DNA from: an uncultured Ruminiclostridium sp.
GTDB taxonomy: Bacteria; Bacillota; Clostridia; Oscillospirales; Ruminococcaceae
Direction: 5' to 3'
Assembly: GCA_910588335.1 (NCBI GenBank)
Contig: CAJUQV010000014.1
Span: 1 to 64,000 of the forward strand
DNA: 64,000 bases
This document shows, one piece after another, positions 28,079 to 37,508 of the stretch (its first letter is position 1; every line of letters begins with the position of its first letter). Under the pieces are notes generated by a model. That model saw only the letters and a program-made list of their open reading frames with translations, did not search any database and was not told where the DNA came from. The position numbers were made by a program, and so were the translations under genes.

Positions 28079-28848
28079 AACACTACCTCCTCCGCCTTAA
28101 ATACCGGACCGTCCTTGCACACTCTTAAAACAAGATCCTTTCCTCCGCGTCTTATATTGCAGGCGCAACCTACGCAGGCTCCCACGCCGCACGCCATTCT
28201 CTGCTCCAAGGAAAGCTCGCAGGGAATATTGTATTTTTCCGCCGCCGCCTTTACCGCCTTAAGCATCGGGGTGGGACCGCATGCGTAGATAATGGCGGTA
28301 TTGCCCTTTTCCAGCTCTTTTTCAAGGGGGTTGGTCACCACTCCGCTTTCCCCATAGCTGCCGTCGTCGGTGCATACGGTAACGTCAACGCCCATGCGTT
28401 TTAAATCTTCCTCCAAGATGACCTTGTCCCTGCTCCTGAATCCGATTACCGCCTTTACTTTTTTATATTCGGCGGATACTCCAAGCATTGGGGGAACGCC
28501 TATACCGCCGCCCACGACAACAATGTTTTTATCTTCGGGAATTTCCTTTACCGTAAAGCCGTTTCCGAGAGGGGCTATCATATCCATTTTATCGCCCGGT
28601 TTAAGCCGCGACAGGGTGTCCGTTCCCCCGCCTCTTACCTCGAAAACAATTCGCAAGGCGCCATTTTCCCGGTCTATCCCGCAAATGGAGATAGGGCGGC
28701 GCAGGGTGAAGCCCTCAGCCCTTATGTGCACAAACTGACCCGCCTTTGCCTCAGCGGCAACCTCGGGACAGCTTATCACATAGGAAAAAATGCCCTTGGC
28801 GATTTCCGTTCTTTCAAGAACAGGATAAGCGTTACAAAAATATGCCAT
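28075..28848 (-). CDS. pyrK: Dihydroorotate dehydrogenase B, electron transfer subunit
   Basis: It passes electrons from PyrD to NAD+ through FAD and a [2Fe-2S] cluster. The 257-residue protein has an FAD-binding barrel (RRPISICGID), an NAD domain (VVGGGIGVPPML) and a C-terminal cysteine cluster (MACGVGACVGCAC and a further Cys in VLRVCKDGPVF). Lengths and motifs are typical. It overlaps pyrD by 4 bases and follows the GNAT-MazG gene by 41 bases. Confidence 0.96.
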   Translation of the reverse strand: MAYFCNAYPVLERTEIAKGIFSYVISCPEVAAEAKAGQFVHIRAEGFTLRRPISICGIDRENGALRIVFEVRGGGTDTLSRLKPGDKMDMIAPLGNGFTVKEIPEDKNIVVVGGGIGVPPMLGVSAEYKKVKAVIGFRSRDKVILEEDLKRMGVDVTVCTDDGSYGESGVVTNPLEKELEKGNTAIIYACGPTPMLKAVKAAAEKYNIPCELSLEQRMACGVGACVGCACNIRRGGKDLVLRVCKDGPVFKAEEVVL

Positions 28849-28889
28849 CTTTTTTCCTTTCTGTAAACAGTAAATCGGAAAACTCCGAT

Positions 28890-29660
28890 TTACCAGCGCA
28901 CCATATTCCTTTTATATTTATTGGAATAGCTCTCCTTTAACTCCTCCGCCGTTATTCCGTAACAAAGCAATACGTCGTTATAATACATCAGCACGTCGGC
29001 AAGCTCCTCCACAAGTTCTTTTCGGATTGCGCCGTCCTCGCAGGCTTTAGCTCCGCCGTTTTTCTTGATAATGTCTATTACTTCACCGATTTCGCCTGTC
29101 ATCCAGAGCAGTTTGTTTTTTCCGGTTTCGATAGAAATTTGTTCCCACTTACCTTTGTATTTGTTCTGTAAGCTTCTTTGCATCTCCAGCATCTCGTTTA
29201 CGGTGAAATCCATATTATCCTCAAAGTCATAGCAATACCAATCGCCGCCGAAATGACAGAAGCCTATGGAAAGAAACATATTTTTGCTTTGCTCGTTAAA
29301 GGAATAAATTTCGGCTTTTACCTGCTTCATTCCCTTTTCTTTTGCCAGCTCCAGAATATTTTTCACGCATTTTCTTCCGATATGCTTATTCTGATGTTCC
29401 TTACATATAACAAGACTTATCTCTCCGTTTTCCTTTAAGGTGATATCGCCTACCGGTGCGCCGAAGTATTCTATGTAATAGCAGTCTCCGTGTGTGGAAA
29501 GATAGCCATACATCGCCTTTAAGCGATCCAAGGTGTAAACATGGTCGATATTGTCTACCTGTTTACAGAGCTGCGGATCCTGATACCATTTAAGTGCGAC
29601 GTCGTAATTGGGATAATAAGGAACCAATGATATGTTATCGTCTATATGTCTTTTTTTCAT
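28890..29660 (-). CDS. GNAT acetyltransferase - MazG-like pyrophosphohydrolase fusion
   Basis: A 256-residue two-domain protein inside the pyrimidine operon. Residues 1-150 look like a GNAT acyltransferase with the acetyl-CoA loop HQNKHIGRKCVK (89-100) and FNEQSKNMFLSIGF. Residues 155-256 look like a MazG/dUTPase-type all-alpha NTP pyrophosphohydrolase with the acidic pattern TGEIGEVIDIIKK (188-200) and EELVEELADVLMYY-like helix (215-227). MazG proteins clear non-canonical nucleotides. The fusion partner function is unknown, and modification of an aminoacyl or nucleotide substrate is only a guess. A terminator-like hairpin lies just upstream. Confidence 0.8.
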   Translation of the reverse strand: MKKRHIDDNISLVPYYPNYDVALKWYQDPQLCKQVDNIDHVYTLDRLKAMYGYLSTHGDCYYIEYFGAPVGDITLKENGEISLVICKEHQNKHIGRKCVKNILELAKEKGMKQVKAEIYSFNEQSKNMFLSIGFCHFGGDWYCYDFEDNMDFTVNEMLEMQRSLQNKYKGKWEQISIETGKNKLLWMTGEIGEVIDIIKKNGGAKACEDGAIRKELVEELADVLMYYNDVLLCYGITAEELKESYSNKYKRNMVRW

Positions 29661-29675
29661 TTACGCTCCTTTTTT

Positions 29676-29708
29676 AAAAATCCGCACACAGAAAGTATGC
29701 GGATTTTT
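29676..29708 (-). terminator. Hairpin inside the pyr operon (terminator or attenuator)
   Basis: aaaaatccgca (29676-29686) and tgcggattttt (29698-29708) pair perfectly and, on the minus strand, are followed by a short A/T tract. The ribosome binding site of the GNAT-MazG gene begins right behind it, so it would separate the carAB part from pyrKD unless read through. Confidence 0.6.
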
Positions 29709-29773
29709 ATAATTTCCGATAAAAGTACAGATAAATTTTTGCTGTCAATCGTAAATTAGTAATATTGCTTTTC

Positions 29774-30307
29774 TCAGTTATCTTTAAACGTCACTTCCTT
29801 GGGCTTCGGCTGACTCGCCTTTACCCTATGAAGCGAAAACCTTACTATTATTATTGAAAGAAGAATATCCAAAGGTATCTGAAGAGTAAAAATATTCTTT
29901 GTATTGCCCGTCATAACGGACTGGTGCATGGCCATAAGCTCAAAAACCGCAAGGAGTACTGGTATGCGCACACAGGTAACGGCGGTTATATAAATATCGC
30001 TGTATTTCTGAGCGTTTTCCTCGGTAACGGTGTATTTCACGGGCTTTTTTTTTGATTTATATATCATAACCAGAGAAACGGCGGCAACTGCAGCGTCGAC
30101 TAAAATCCAAATCAAATTCCATTGCCACGCCACCAAGCCCTCAATCTCGCTGTTGACGCTCAGTATAAGCTGATTCTGATTAGTGATAAATTCGCCGAAA
30201 GAGAGTACGCACTGTACCGTTGCCACTATTATCAAAACTGCCACGGCGTCCAGCACCATCTGGGCTATTTGATAATTGCGCTTTACTTTTATTGTACCTA
30301 TTTTCAT
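29774..30307 (-). CDS. Four-helix membrane protein of unknown function
   Basis: I do not recognise this 177-residue protein. It has four hydrophobic helices at about 16-37, 63-84, 106-127 and 143-160, a basic loop KSKKKPVKY between helices two and three, and a charged C-terminus. Conserved motifs suggesting catalysis are lacking. It starts 8 bases after carB with a ribosome binding site, so it is co-transcribed with the pyr genes, and its end is followed by a terminator-like hairpin. A transport or accessory role is possible but unsupported. Confidence 0.7.
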   Translation of the reverse strand: MKIGTIKVKRNYQIAQMVLDAVAVLIIVATVQCVLSFGEFITNQNQLILSVNSEIEGLVAWQWNLIWILVDAAVAAVSLVMIYKSKKKPVKYTVTEENAQKYSDIYITAVTCVRIPVLLAVFELMAMHQSVMTGNTKNIFTLQIPLDILLSIIIVRFSLHRVKASQPKPKEVTFKDN

Positions 30308-30315
30308 CTTTATCC

Positions 30316-33300
30316 CTATATTTTCGTAATGTCTATCATTTCCACATCGTCTATGGACTTGTGCATTTCAAGGCAGGAGACCAGAGCGTTTGCCGTATCT
30401 ATCGCGGTAAGACAGGCTATCGAACGCTCCGATGCCTTTCTTCTCATCTTTACGCTGTCGCGGGCGGGGTCGCGTCCCGTCTCCGAAGTGGAGATAACGT
30501 AGTTTATCTTTCCGCTTTCAAGAAGGGATATTACGTTAGGCTCCTTGCCCTCGTTTATGCGGTAGGTAAAATTAGTGGCTATCATATTGCGGTTCAGAAG
30601 CGAAGCGGTGCCACTTGTGGCGTAAATATCGAAGCCCAGCGCCTCAAAGCGGCTGGCAAGGTCTATTATCTCCGACTTATCCTGATCTCTTACCGAGAAG
30701 AGAACTCCGCCCGAATACTGCATTTTGAAGCCCGCGGCGATAAGTCCTTTGTAAAGGGCTTCGGAAAAGGTTTTCGCAATGCCGAGACATTCGCCGGTGG
30801 ATTTCATTTCGGGTCCAAGCTGAGTGTCAACGTCGTGAAGCTTTTCAAAGCTGAACACGGGCACCTTTACCGCCACGTAATCGCCTGCCGGGTACAGGCC
30901 GCTTGTGTAGCCCTGCTCTTTAAGAGAATGGCCTAACATTATTTTGGTGGCAATATCCACCATGGGAACGCCCGTTACCTTGCTTATATAAGGAACGGTA
31001 CGGGAGGAGCGGGGGTTGACCTCGATAACGTAAACCTGATGATCGTATACCACATACTGAATGTTGACAAGACCTATTACGTTAAGAGCCTTGGCAAGTC
31101 TTTCGGTATAGGTTATAATAACCTTTTTCACTCTGTCGGTAAGATTCTGGGCGGGGTAGACGGAAATGCTGTCTCCGCTGTGAACGCCCGCTCTTTCAAT
31201 ATGTTCCATAATACCGGGGATAAGGAAGTCGGTGCCATCGCAGATAGCGTCTACTTCCACCTCAGTGCCCATCATATACTTATCTATAAGAACGGGATTT
31301 TCAAGCTTCTGAGCGGTGATTATCTTCATATATTCGGTAACGTCGCTGTCGGCGTGAGCAATAATCATATTTTGTCCGCCCAAAACGTAAGAGGGACGAA
31401 GAAGGACGGGATATCCCAACCTGTTGGCCGCCCCCAAAGCTTCTTCAACGGTAAATACCGTTTCACCGGCGGGTCTCGGAATATCGCAGCGCTCCAGAAG
31501 CTCGTCAAACAGCTCTCTGTCCTCCGCCGCGTCAATGCTTTCAGCGGAGGTTCCCAGAATATTTGCGCCTATATCCTGAAGGTGCTTTGTAAGCTTTATC
31601 GCGGTCTGACCGCCGAACTGTACCACAACTCCGTCGGGCTTTTCGGTGGCGATAAGGCTGTCCACGTCCTCAAAAGTAAGTGGGTCGAAGTAAAGGCGGT
31701 CGCCCGTGTCAAAGTCGGTAGAAACGGTTTCGGGGTTGTTGTTGCAGAGAATGGCCTCGCAGCCCATTTCCTTAAGCGCCCATACACAATGAACGGAGCA
31801 ATAGTCAAATTCGATTCCCTGTCCTATTCTTATGGGACCGGAGCCGAATACAAGAACCTTTTTCTTATCGGTGGGGTGCTGCTTTATAAACTCCTCGGCC
31901 TCGTTCTCTTCGTCGTAAGTACTGTAAAAATACGGAGTGTCAGCGGAAAACTCGGCGGCGCAGGTGTCAACCATCTTATAAACCGCGTTTCTTCTTTCGA
32001 TTCCCCATTCCCCAAGAGTTTTTCCCGAAAGCGCTTCTATTGTTTTGTCGAGGTAACAGTATTTTTTTGCGATATCATACTTTTCCTGAGTCAGTTCGCC
32101 GTCGGAAAGCCAGTCCTCAAGCTCCTTGAGGTTTTTAAGCTTGTATATAAACCATTTGTCGATTTTGGTAATTTCGCTGATCTTTTCCGGAGCTATTCCG
32201 CGTTTTAAAGCCTCAAACACACAGAATGCGCGGTCTACGTCCACATCGTGAAGCTTTTCCAGAACCTCCCCGTCGGTAAGCTCCGCAAAAGCCTTTTTGC
32301 TCATGGTGTCCATTCCCAGCTCTATGGAGCGGACGGCCTTCATCATAGCCGCCTCGAAGCTTGTGCCGATGGACATTATTTCGCCTGTTGCCTTCATCTG
32401 CGTTCCCAAAGTCTTTTTGGCGTAAACAAACTTATCGAAGGGCCATTTGGGGAATTTTACAACGATATAATCTATGGTAGGCTCGAAGCAAGCGTAGGTT
32501 TTGCCCGTTACCTGATTTATTATCTCGTCGAGAGAGTATCCTATGGCGATCCTTGTGGCAACCTTAGCGATGGGATATCCCGTGGCCTTTGAAGCCAAGG
32601 CGGAGGAGCGGCTTACGCGGGGGTTTACTTCTATTACGGCATACTCGAAGCTTTCGGGATGAAGGGCAAACTGGCAGTTGCAGCCGCCTTCGACCTTAAG
32701 CGCCTGAACAATGTTCAAAGCGGCGGTGCGCAACATCTGGTACTCTTTATCGGAAAGAGTGACGGCGGGGGCGACGACAATGCTGTCGCCGGTGTGAACG
32801 CCAACGGGGTCGAAGTTTTCCATTGAGCATACGGTGATAACGTTTCCTCTCGCGTCGCGGATAACCTCAAACTCTATCTCCTTCCATCCGCTTATGCACT
32901 TTTCCACCAATATCTGATGTATGGGAGACATTCTCAAGCCGTTTATGGCAATCTCGTGAAGCTCCGTCTCATTATTGGCGATACCGCCGCCCGTACCGCC
33001 AAGGGTAAAGGCGGGGCGCACTATCACGGGATAGCCTATCTCGTTATTTGCGAAGTTCATCGCGTCTTCCAGAGTTTCCACAACCTTTGATGGGATACAA
33101 GGCTCGCCTATGGATTCCATTGTGTCCTTGAAAGCCTGTCTGTCCTCCGCCTTATGAATTGTCTGGGGATCTGCTCCCAAAAGCTTTACGCCGTGGCTGT
33201 TTAGAAAGCCTTCCTCGGCAAGCTGCATGGACATCGTAAGACCCGTCTGGCCGCCTAATGTGGACAGAATGCTGTCGGGTTTTTCGATTTCGATTATTCT

Positions 33301-33525
33301 TTTAAGGCAGTCCAATGTGAGCGGCTCTATATATATCTTGTCCGCCATATGCTTATCGGTCATTATGGTGGCGGGGTTGGAGTTCACCAATACCACCTCA
33401 AGGCCTTCCTGTTTCAGCACGCGGCAGGCCTGTGAGCCCGCGTAGTCAAATTCGGCCGCCTGTCCGATTACGATAGGGCCGGAGCCTATCATAAGAACTT
33501 TTTTTATATCGCTTCTAAGTGGCAT
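30316..33525 (-). CDS. carB: Carbamoyl phosphate synthase, large subunit
   Basis: It makes carbamoyl phosphate from bicarbonate, ammonia and ATP. The 1069-residue protein has two ATP-grasp halves: KKVLMIGSGPIVIGQAAEFDYAG at the start and KKVLVFGSGPIRIGQGIEFDYC in the middle, plus a C-terminal MGS-like allosteric domain ending in EMIDITKI. Length and order are normal. Its ATG overlaps the carA stop codon by one base (TAATG), giving coupled translation. The product feeds both pyrimidine and arginine synthesis, and operon context favours pyrimidines. Confidence 0.98.
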   Translation of the reverse strand: MPLRSDIKKVLMIGSGPIVIGQAAEFDYAGSQACRVLKQEGLEVVLVNSNPATIMTDKHMADKIYIEPLTLDCLKRIIEIEKPDSILSTLGGQTGLTMSMQLAEEGFLNSHGVKLLGADPQTIHKAEDRQAFKDTMESIGEPCIPSKVVETLEDAMNFANNEIGYPVIVRPAFTLGGTGGGIANNETELHEIAINGLRMSPIHQILVEKCISGWKEIEFEVIRDARGNVITVCSMENFDPVGVHTGDSIVVAPAVTLSDKEYQMLRTAALNIVQALKVEGGCNCQFALHPESFEYAVIEVNPRVSRSSALASKATGYPIAKVATRIAIGYSLDEIINQVTGKTYACFEPTIDYIVVKFPKWPFDKFVYAKKTLGTQMKATGEIMSIGTSFEAAMMKAVRSIELGMDTMSKKAFAELTDGEVLEKLHDVDVDRAFCVFEALKRGIAPEKISEITKIDKWFIYKLKNLKELEDWLSDGELTQEKYDIAKKYCYLDKTIEALSGKTLGEWGIERRNAVYKMVDTCAAEFSADTPYFYSTYDEENEAEEFIKQHPTDKKKVLVFGSGPIRIGQGIEFDYCSVHCVWALKEMGCEAILCNNNPETVSTDFDTGDRLYFDPLTFEDVDSLIATEKPDGVVVQFGGQTAIKLTKHLQDIGANILGTSAESIDAAEDRELFDELLERCDIPRPAGETVFTVEEALGAANRLGYPVLLRPSYVLGGQNMIIAHADSDVTEYMKIITAQKLENPVLIDKYMMGTEVEVDAICDGTDFLIPGIMEHIERAGVHSGDSISVYPAQNLTDRVKKVIITYTERLAKALNVIGLVNIQYVVYDHQVYVIEVNPRSSRTVPYISKVTGVPMVDIATKIMLGHSLKEQGYTSGLYPAGDYVAVKVPVFSFEKLHDVDTQLGPEMKSTGECLGIAKTFSEALYKGLIAAGFKMQYSGGVLFSVRDQDKSEIIDLASRFEALGFDIYATSGTASLLNRNMIATNFTYRINEGKEPNVISLLESGKINYVISTSETGRDPARDSVKMRRKASERSIACLTAIDTANALVSCLEMHKSIDDVEMIDITKI

Positions 33526-34619
33526 TACTTACGCTCCTCCATTAACTTGATAAATTCGTCGAAAAGATAGGCGGTATCCTGTGGACCGCCGCAGGCTTCG
33601 GGGTGGAACTGTACCGTAAATGCGGGGGCGTTGGTATATCTTACGCCCTCGCAGGTACCGTCGTTAGCGTTTACATGGCTGACCTTACCCACATTTTCGC
33701 TTATGCTGCCGTTCAATACCGCATAGCCGTGGTTTTGGCTGGTGATAAACGTTCTTCTCAGCCCCAGATCGGTAACCGGCTGATTTTCACCTCTGTGTCC
33801 GTATTTGAGCTTAACGGTGGAAGCGCCGTTGGCAAGAGCATAAAGCTGATGACCGAGACAGATACCGAAGGTTGGTATCTTTTTTTCGGAAAGCTTTTTC
33901 AATGTTTCAATAGCTTCGGGATTGTCGGTGGGGTCTCCCGGCCCGTTTGAGAGCATTATGCCGTCGGGATTCAAAGCGCAGACCTCCTCGGCAGTGCTGT
34001 TCCAAGGCATTACGGTGACGTCGCAGCCGCGGTTTACAAGCTCTTTTCTTATGTTGTGCTTACAGCCGTAATCCATCAGAACCACGCTGAATTTTTTGTT
34101 TTCCGCTTCAAATTTTACCGATTCCTTACAGCTTACCTTAGGCACGGGTCTTTCCGCCTTATATCCTTTTATTTTTTCAAGCGCCTCTTCCATAACAAAT
34201 TCTTCGGTGGTAACCATACCGTTCATTACGCCTGTTTCGCGTATGATCCTCGTAAGGCGGCGGGTATCTATGTCATAAATACCGACTATTCCATGTTTTT
34301 TAAGAAAGTCCTCTATTGTGCCCTCGCAGCGGAAATTAGACGGAAAATCGCATTTTTCTCTTACCACGTATCCGCTGACAGCGCTGCCATCCGATTCATC
34401 ATCATAGCCGTTTACTCCATAGTTTCCTATTAAGGGAAAGGTCTGAGTCACTATCTGCCCGCAATAGCTGGGATCGGTTAGGGTTTCCTGATAACCCGTC
34501 ATAGCGGTGGTAAAAACCGTTTCGCCGATGACCGTCCCTTCTTTTCCAAAGCTTTTTCCTTTGAATACCGTACCGTCCGACAATATCAGGTACGCAGTTT
34601 TCGCTTTTCCGAAGTCCAT
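33525..34619 (-). CDS. carA: Carbamoyl phosphate synthase, small (glutaminase) subunit
   Basis: A glutamine amidotransferase that releases ammonia for CarB. The 364-residue protein has the CarA N-terminal domain (LSDGTVFKGKSFG, TAMTGYQETLTDPSYCGQI) and the class I GATase triad: cysteine in FGICLGHQLYALA and the His/Glu in VQFHPEACGGP. It starts 242 bases after pyrF, the gap being filled by a MITE-like repeat, and overlaps carB. Confidence 0.98.
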   Translation of the reverse strand: MDFGKAKTAYLILSDGTVFKGKSFGKEGTVIGETVFTTAMTGYQETLTDPSYCGQIVTQTFPLIGNYGVNGYDDESDGSAVSGYVVREKCDFPSNFRCEGTIEDFLKKHGIVGIYDIDTRRLTRIIRETGVMNGMVTTEEFVMEEALEKIKGYKAERPVPKVSCKESVKFEAENKKFSVVLMDYGCKHNIRKELVNRGCDVTVMPWNSTAEEVCALNPDGIMLSNGPGDPTDNPEAIETLKKLSEKKIPTFGICLGHQLYALANGASTVKLKYGHRGENQPVTDLGLRRTFITSQNHGYAVLNGSISENVGKVSHVNANDGTCEGVRYTNAPAFTVQFHPEACGGPQDTAYLFDEFIKLMEERK

Positions 34620-34685
34620 TTTTTCATTTTCCTTTCCAATGTGTATAATGCTTTTATATCTAACGGATTTTATCGGTATTTTTCT

Positions 34686-34866
34686 TTATGGCAATACCGC
34701 ACAGAGATTGTCGTGCAGACGCGCAGTCAGCTTTTTCGTCAGATTGTCCGAAACGACGCGGGAATACCGGCGTATTTCAAGGAGTTTTGGGCAAAAATGA
34801 CGGAAAAGATGCAAGCGTATGCGCGGCAAAGCGCGCAGCGCAGTCTTTGAGGAGTGTTGCCTTATA
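34686..34866 (+). repeat. MITE-like element with shared hairpin core, copy 1 (between pyrF and carA)
   Basis: It starts ggcaataccgcacaga and ends gtgttgcc, giving imperfect terminal inverted repeats. The core gcgggaataccggcgtatttcaag (34758-34781) is the hairpin shared with copies at 37.4, 37.6, 48.9 and 56.7 kb. The whole element is homologous in inverse orientation to 48868-49034, including atgacggaaaa-atgcaagc. Open frames across it are not genes. Confidence 0.75.
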
Positions 34867-35791
34867 TCTGTACCCTGTTTACAAAGCTCATTATTTCGTC
34901 GCGCATACGAACGGCTTCCCTTCGCGCCGACCCCGCATAATCCTTTTCGTCGCACTTTTCCTTTTGATATGCGCACATAATTCCTCTTGAGCTGTTTACT
35001 ATCCCCCCTAAGCCGTTTTTATCAAAAGCAGCTGCAATATCCTTGGCGCTCGCGCCCTGCGCTCCGTAGCCGGGAATAAGAAAGAAAGTGTGAGGGAGCC
35101 TTTTTCTTAAGATCTCTATCTGTTCGGGGTATGTAGCGCCCGCAACTATTCCAACTCCGCTGTAACCGTATTTTCCGGAAAGCTCCTTCCCCCATTCCTC
35201 GCACATATCGCCCATTACCTCATAAACCGTACGGTCGCCTATCTTCATATCCTGTAATTCGCCCGAAGAAGGATTTGAGGTTTTGGCAAGAACAAACATA
35301 CCCTTATCATACTGTTTGCACACCTTTATAACGGGATTTATTCCGTCGCTGCCAAGATATCCGTTTACGGTGAGAGCGTCTCCCAAAAAAGGCTCGTACT
35401 CTTCCGCTCCTACCCTGACTTTTCCCAGATGACCAACGGCATAGGCTTCCATGGTGGTACCTATATCGTTTCTTTTTGCGTCGGTTATCACGTACATTCC
35501 CTTTTTTCGAGCGTATTCCTGAGTCTTATAAAGTGTTTTTAAGCCCGAATATCCGTACATTTCGTAATACGCTGCCTGCGGCTTTACCGCTGGAACAATG
35601 TCGCAAAGAGCGTCAATAAGGCCTTTATTGAACCAAAGGAGCGCCTTGGACGCGCCTTTTAAGGTTTCCCCGTATTTTTCAAAGGCTTTTTCCTTTATAT
35701 AATTGGGTACATAGTCCAACTTCGGGTCAAGCCCCGCCACAGTAGGATTATTGGTTCTCGCAATCTTTTCGATAAGTCTGTCAAACGACAT
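34862..35791 (-). CDS. pyrF: Orotidine 5'-phosphate decarboxylase
   Basis: The last step to UMP. The 309-residue protein is of the longer PyrF type. It has TVAGLDPKLDYVPNYIKEKA at the start, the catalytic lysine/aspartate motif DAKRNDIGTT and the phosphate-binding end LIPGYGAQGASAKDI. It starts 28 bases after pyrC with a good ribosome binding site. Its end runs into the repeat at 34686-34866: the TIR end overlaps the stop region by a few bases, so insertion may have altered the extreme C-terminus. Confidence 0.96.
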   Translation of the reverse strand: MSFDRLIEKIARTNNPTVAGLDPKLDYVPNYIKEKAFEKYGETLKGASKALLWFNKGLIDALCDIVPAVKPQAAYYEMYGYSGLKTLYKTQEYARKKGMYVITDAKRNDIGTTMEAYAVGHLGKVRVGAEEYEPFLGDALTVNGYLGSDGINPVIKVCKQYDKGMFVLAKTSNPSSGELQDMKIGDRTVYEVMGDMCEEWGKELSGKYGYSGVGIVAGATYPEQIEILRKRLPHTFFLIPGYGAQGASAKDIAAAFDKNGLGGIVNSSRGIMCAYQKEKCDEKDYAGSARREAVRMRDEIMSFVNRVQI

Positions 35792-35818
35792 TTTTCAGCA
35801 TCCTTTCTTTCAGGTTTT

Positions 35819-37090
35819 TTAATCTCTGTAAACAATTTTTCCATTCAGCAGGGTATACTTTACTTTTCCGCTGAGGGTCATTCCTTTAAAACAGGTGTTC
35901 TTTGATTTGGATCGCAGTTTTTCGGGCTGTACCGTCCACTGCTCGTTCTCGCTGAATATAGTTATATCCGCGACACTGCCTACGGACAAATCCCCGCCGC
36001 TTATTCCCAGAATGCGTCTCGGATTGACGCACATAAGCTCCACAAGCCGTACATGAGATATTTTTCCTGTGCTGAGAAGAGCGGTTACGGTTACGGCAAG
36101 AGAGGTTTCTAGCCCCACCACGCCGTTGGGAGCGGTGTAAAAATCCGCTTTCTGCTCTTTGGTATGGGGAGCATGATCGGTGACAATACAGTCTATCGTA
36201 CCATCGCATATACCCTCGATAATTGCATCAACGTCCGCCTGCTCTCTTAAAGGAGGATTCATTCGGTAATCCGCGTCTTTGGAAAAAAGCTTGTCCTCCG
36301 TTAAAGTAAAATAATGCGGAGCGGTTTCACAGGTGACCTTTGCACCGGACTTTTTCATATGACGTATTATATCAACCGCTTCTTTTGTGGAAACATGGGC
36401 AATATGAATCGGAAGCCCCTGCTCCTCAGCCAGAAAAATTTCCCTTGCGGTTATATAATTTTCGCTGGAACGCGCCATGCCTTTTATGCCTAAGACATCG
36501 CTGACTGCGCCCATATTCATTATACCGCCGTCTATTATATCTGGATCCTCGCAGTGGCTTATTATGGTCAGCCTTTCAAGGGCGGCGTTTTTTATGGCGG
36601 CTTTCATCATCATTGCGTTTTTAACGGGTTTTCCGTCGTCGCTTACTCCCACACAGCCCGCCGACTTAAGTTCTGCAAAATCGGTAAGTTCCGCGCCCGA
36701 CAAACCTTTTGTGATCGAGCCTATGGGATATACTTTAGTTTTGGCGCTCTTTGCCATATCGAGAATATATTTTACCGTTTCGGGGCAGTCCACGGGAGGG
36801 GTAGTGTTGGGCATACAGGCAACGGCGGTAACTCCGCCCGCCGCAGCCGCTTCGGAAGCGGTAAAGATATCCTCCTTTTCCGTCTGTCCCGGATCGCGCA
36901 TATGAATGTGCATATCGCAGACTCCGGGGATCACGGTGAGACCCGAACAGTCGATACAGAGGGTGTTTTCGTCCATGGGAAGCGATCTTCCCACTTCGGC
37001 AATTTTTCCGTCGACGATTCTCACGTCCAGAATTTCGTCGATCCTGTTTACGCTGTCAACAACATGTCCGTTTGTCAGGCAAAGCTCCAT
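35819..37090 (-). CDS. pyrC: Dihydroorotase
   Basis: It cyclises carbamoyl aspartate to dihydroorotate. The 423-residue protein is a type I dihydroorotase: metal ligands in CDMHIHMRDPGQTEKED, the conserved SDDGKPV near the carboxylated-lysine-type position, IAHVSTKEAV and IVTDHAPHTKEQK. It is the first gene of the pyr operon and has its own strong promoter. The aspartate transcarbamoylase gene, which usually precedes it, is absent. Confidence 0.96.
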   Translation of the reverse strand: MELCLTNGHVVDSVNRIDEILDVRIVDGKIAEVGRSLPMDENTLCIDCSGLTVIPGVCDMHIHMRDPGQTEKEDIFTASEAAAAGGVTAVACMPNTTPPVDCPETVKYILDMAKSAKTKVYPIGSITKGLSGAELTDFAELKSAGCVGVSDDGKPVKNAMMMKAAIKNAALERLTIISHCEDPDIIDGGIMNMGAVSDVLGIKGMARSSENYITAREIFLAEEQGLPIHIAHVSTKEAVDIIRHMKKSGAKVTCETAPHYFTLTEDKLFSKDADYRMNPPLREQADVDAIIEGICDGTIDCIVTDHAPHTKEQKADFYTAPNGVVGLETSLAVTVTALLSTGKISHVRLVELMCVNPRRILGISGGDLSVGSVADITIFSENEQWTVQPEKLRSKSKNTCFKGMTLSGKVKYTLLNGKIVYRD

Positions 37091-37183
37091 TTCATTTTCC
37101 TTTCGCTGTTTTTTAAAGATTTGAATTAAGCTTATAAAACGTGAATGCAGGTTATATTTCTTTTATAAAACCGTATTTGATTT

Positions 37184-37212
37184 ATTATACTACATTTTCG
37201 CGTTTTTCGCAA
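37184..37212 (-). promoter_or_regulatory. Sigma-A promoter of the pyr operon
   Basis: On the minus strand TTGCGA, a 17-base spacer and perfect TATAAT, about 95 bases before the pyrC start. The leader shows no anti-terminator/terminator pair, so a classic PyrR attenuator is not visible here. Confidence 0.75.
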
Positions 37213-37347
37213 CAGTTTTTTTATAGTGTTTAAAAAAAATTATAATTTTGTATATTATGACAATTTAAAAATTTATAAAAATTGAGCGAGAGATTATCCT
37301 GACAAAAATCAAAAAGTAAAAATTCAGCTTTTATTGCTCCGAAACTA

Positions 37348-37508
37348 GGGGCTATCTGAAAAGTCGCAATTTGCACAATTTTTACTAACTGCGGACGCTT
37401 TCTGCGTCAAAAATGCTCGAAATACTTTAGTATTCCTGCGCTTTTTTCCTTGAAATCGCCACGCATTTAGCAAAATTGCACAAAATTGCTTAGTTTTCAA
37501 ATACGCCC
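37348..37508 (-). repeat. MITE-like element with shared hairpin core, copy 2
   Basis: The ends ggggctatctgaaaag and its imperfect complement cttagttttcaaatacgccc form terminal inverted repeats. The interior holds caatttgcacaattttt/aaaattgcacaaaattg inverted pairs and, at 37416-37439, the core gcaggaatac-n4-gtatttcgag on the minus strand. It is flanked by TA on both sides, consistent with a TA target duplication, and abuts the next element. Confidence 0.7.

Noticed and set aside
34686..34990. Open frames of 60-100 codons on both strands over the pyrF-carA gap
   Set aside because: They lie in the repeat element and the pyrF 3' end. The same sequence at 48868-49034 has different frames, so they are not conserved as protein.
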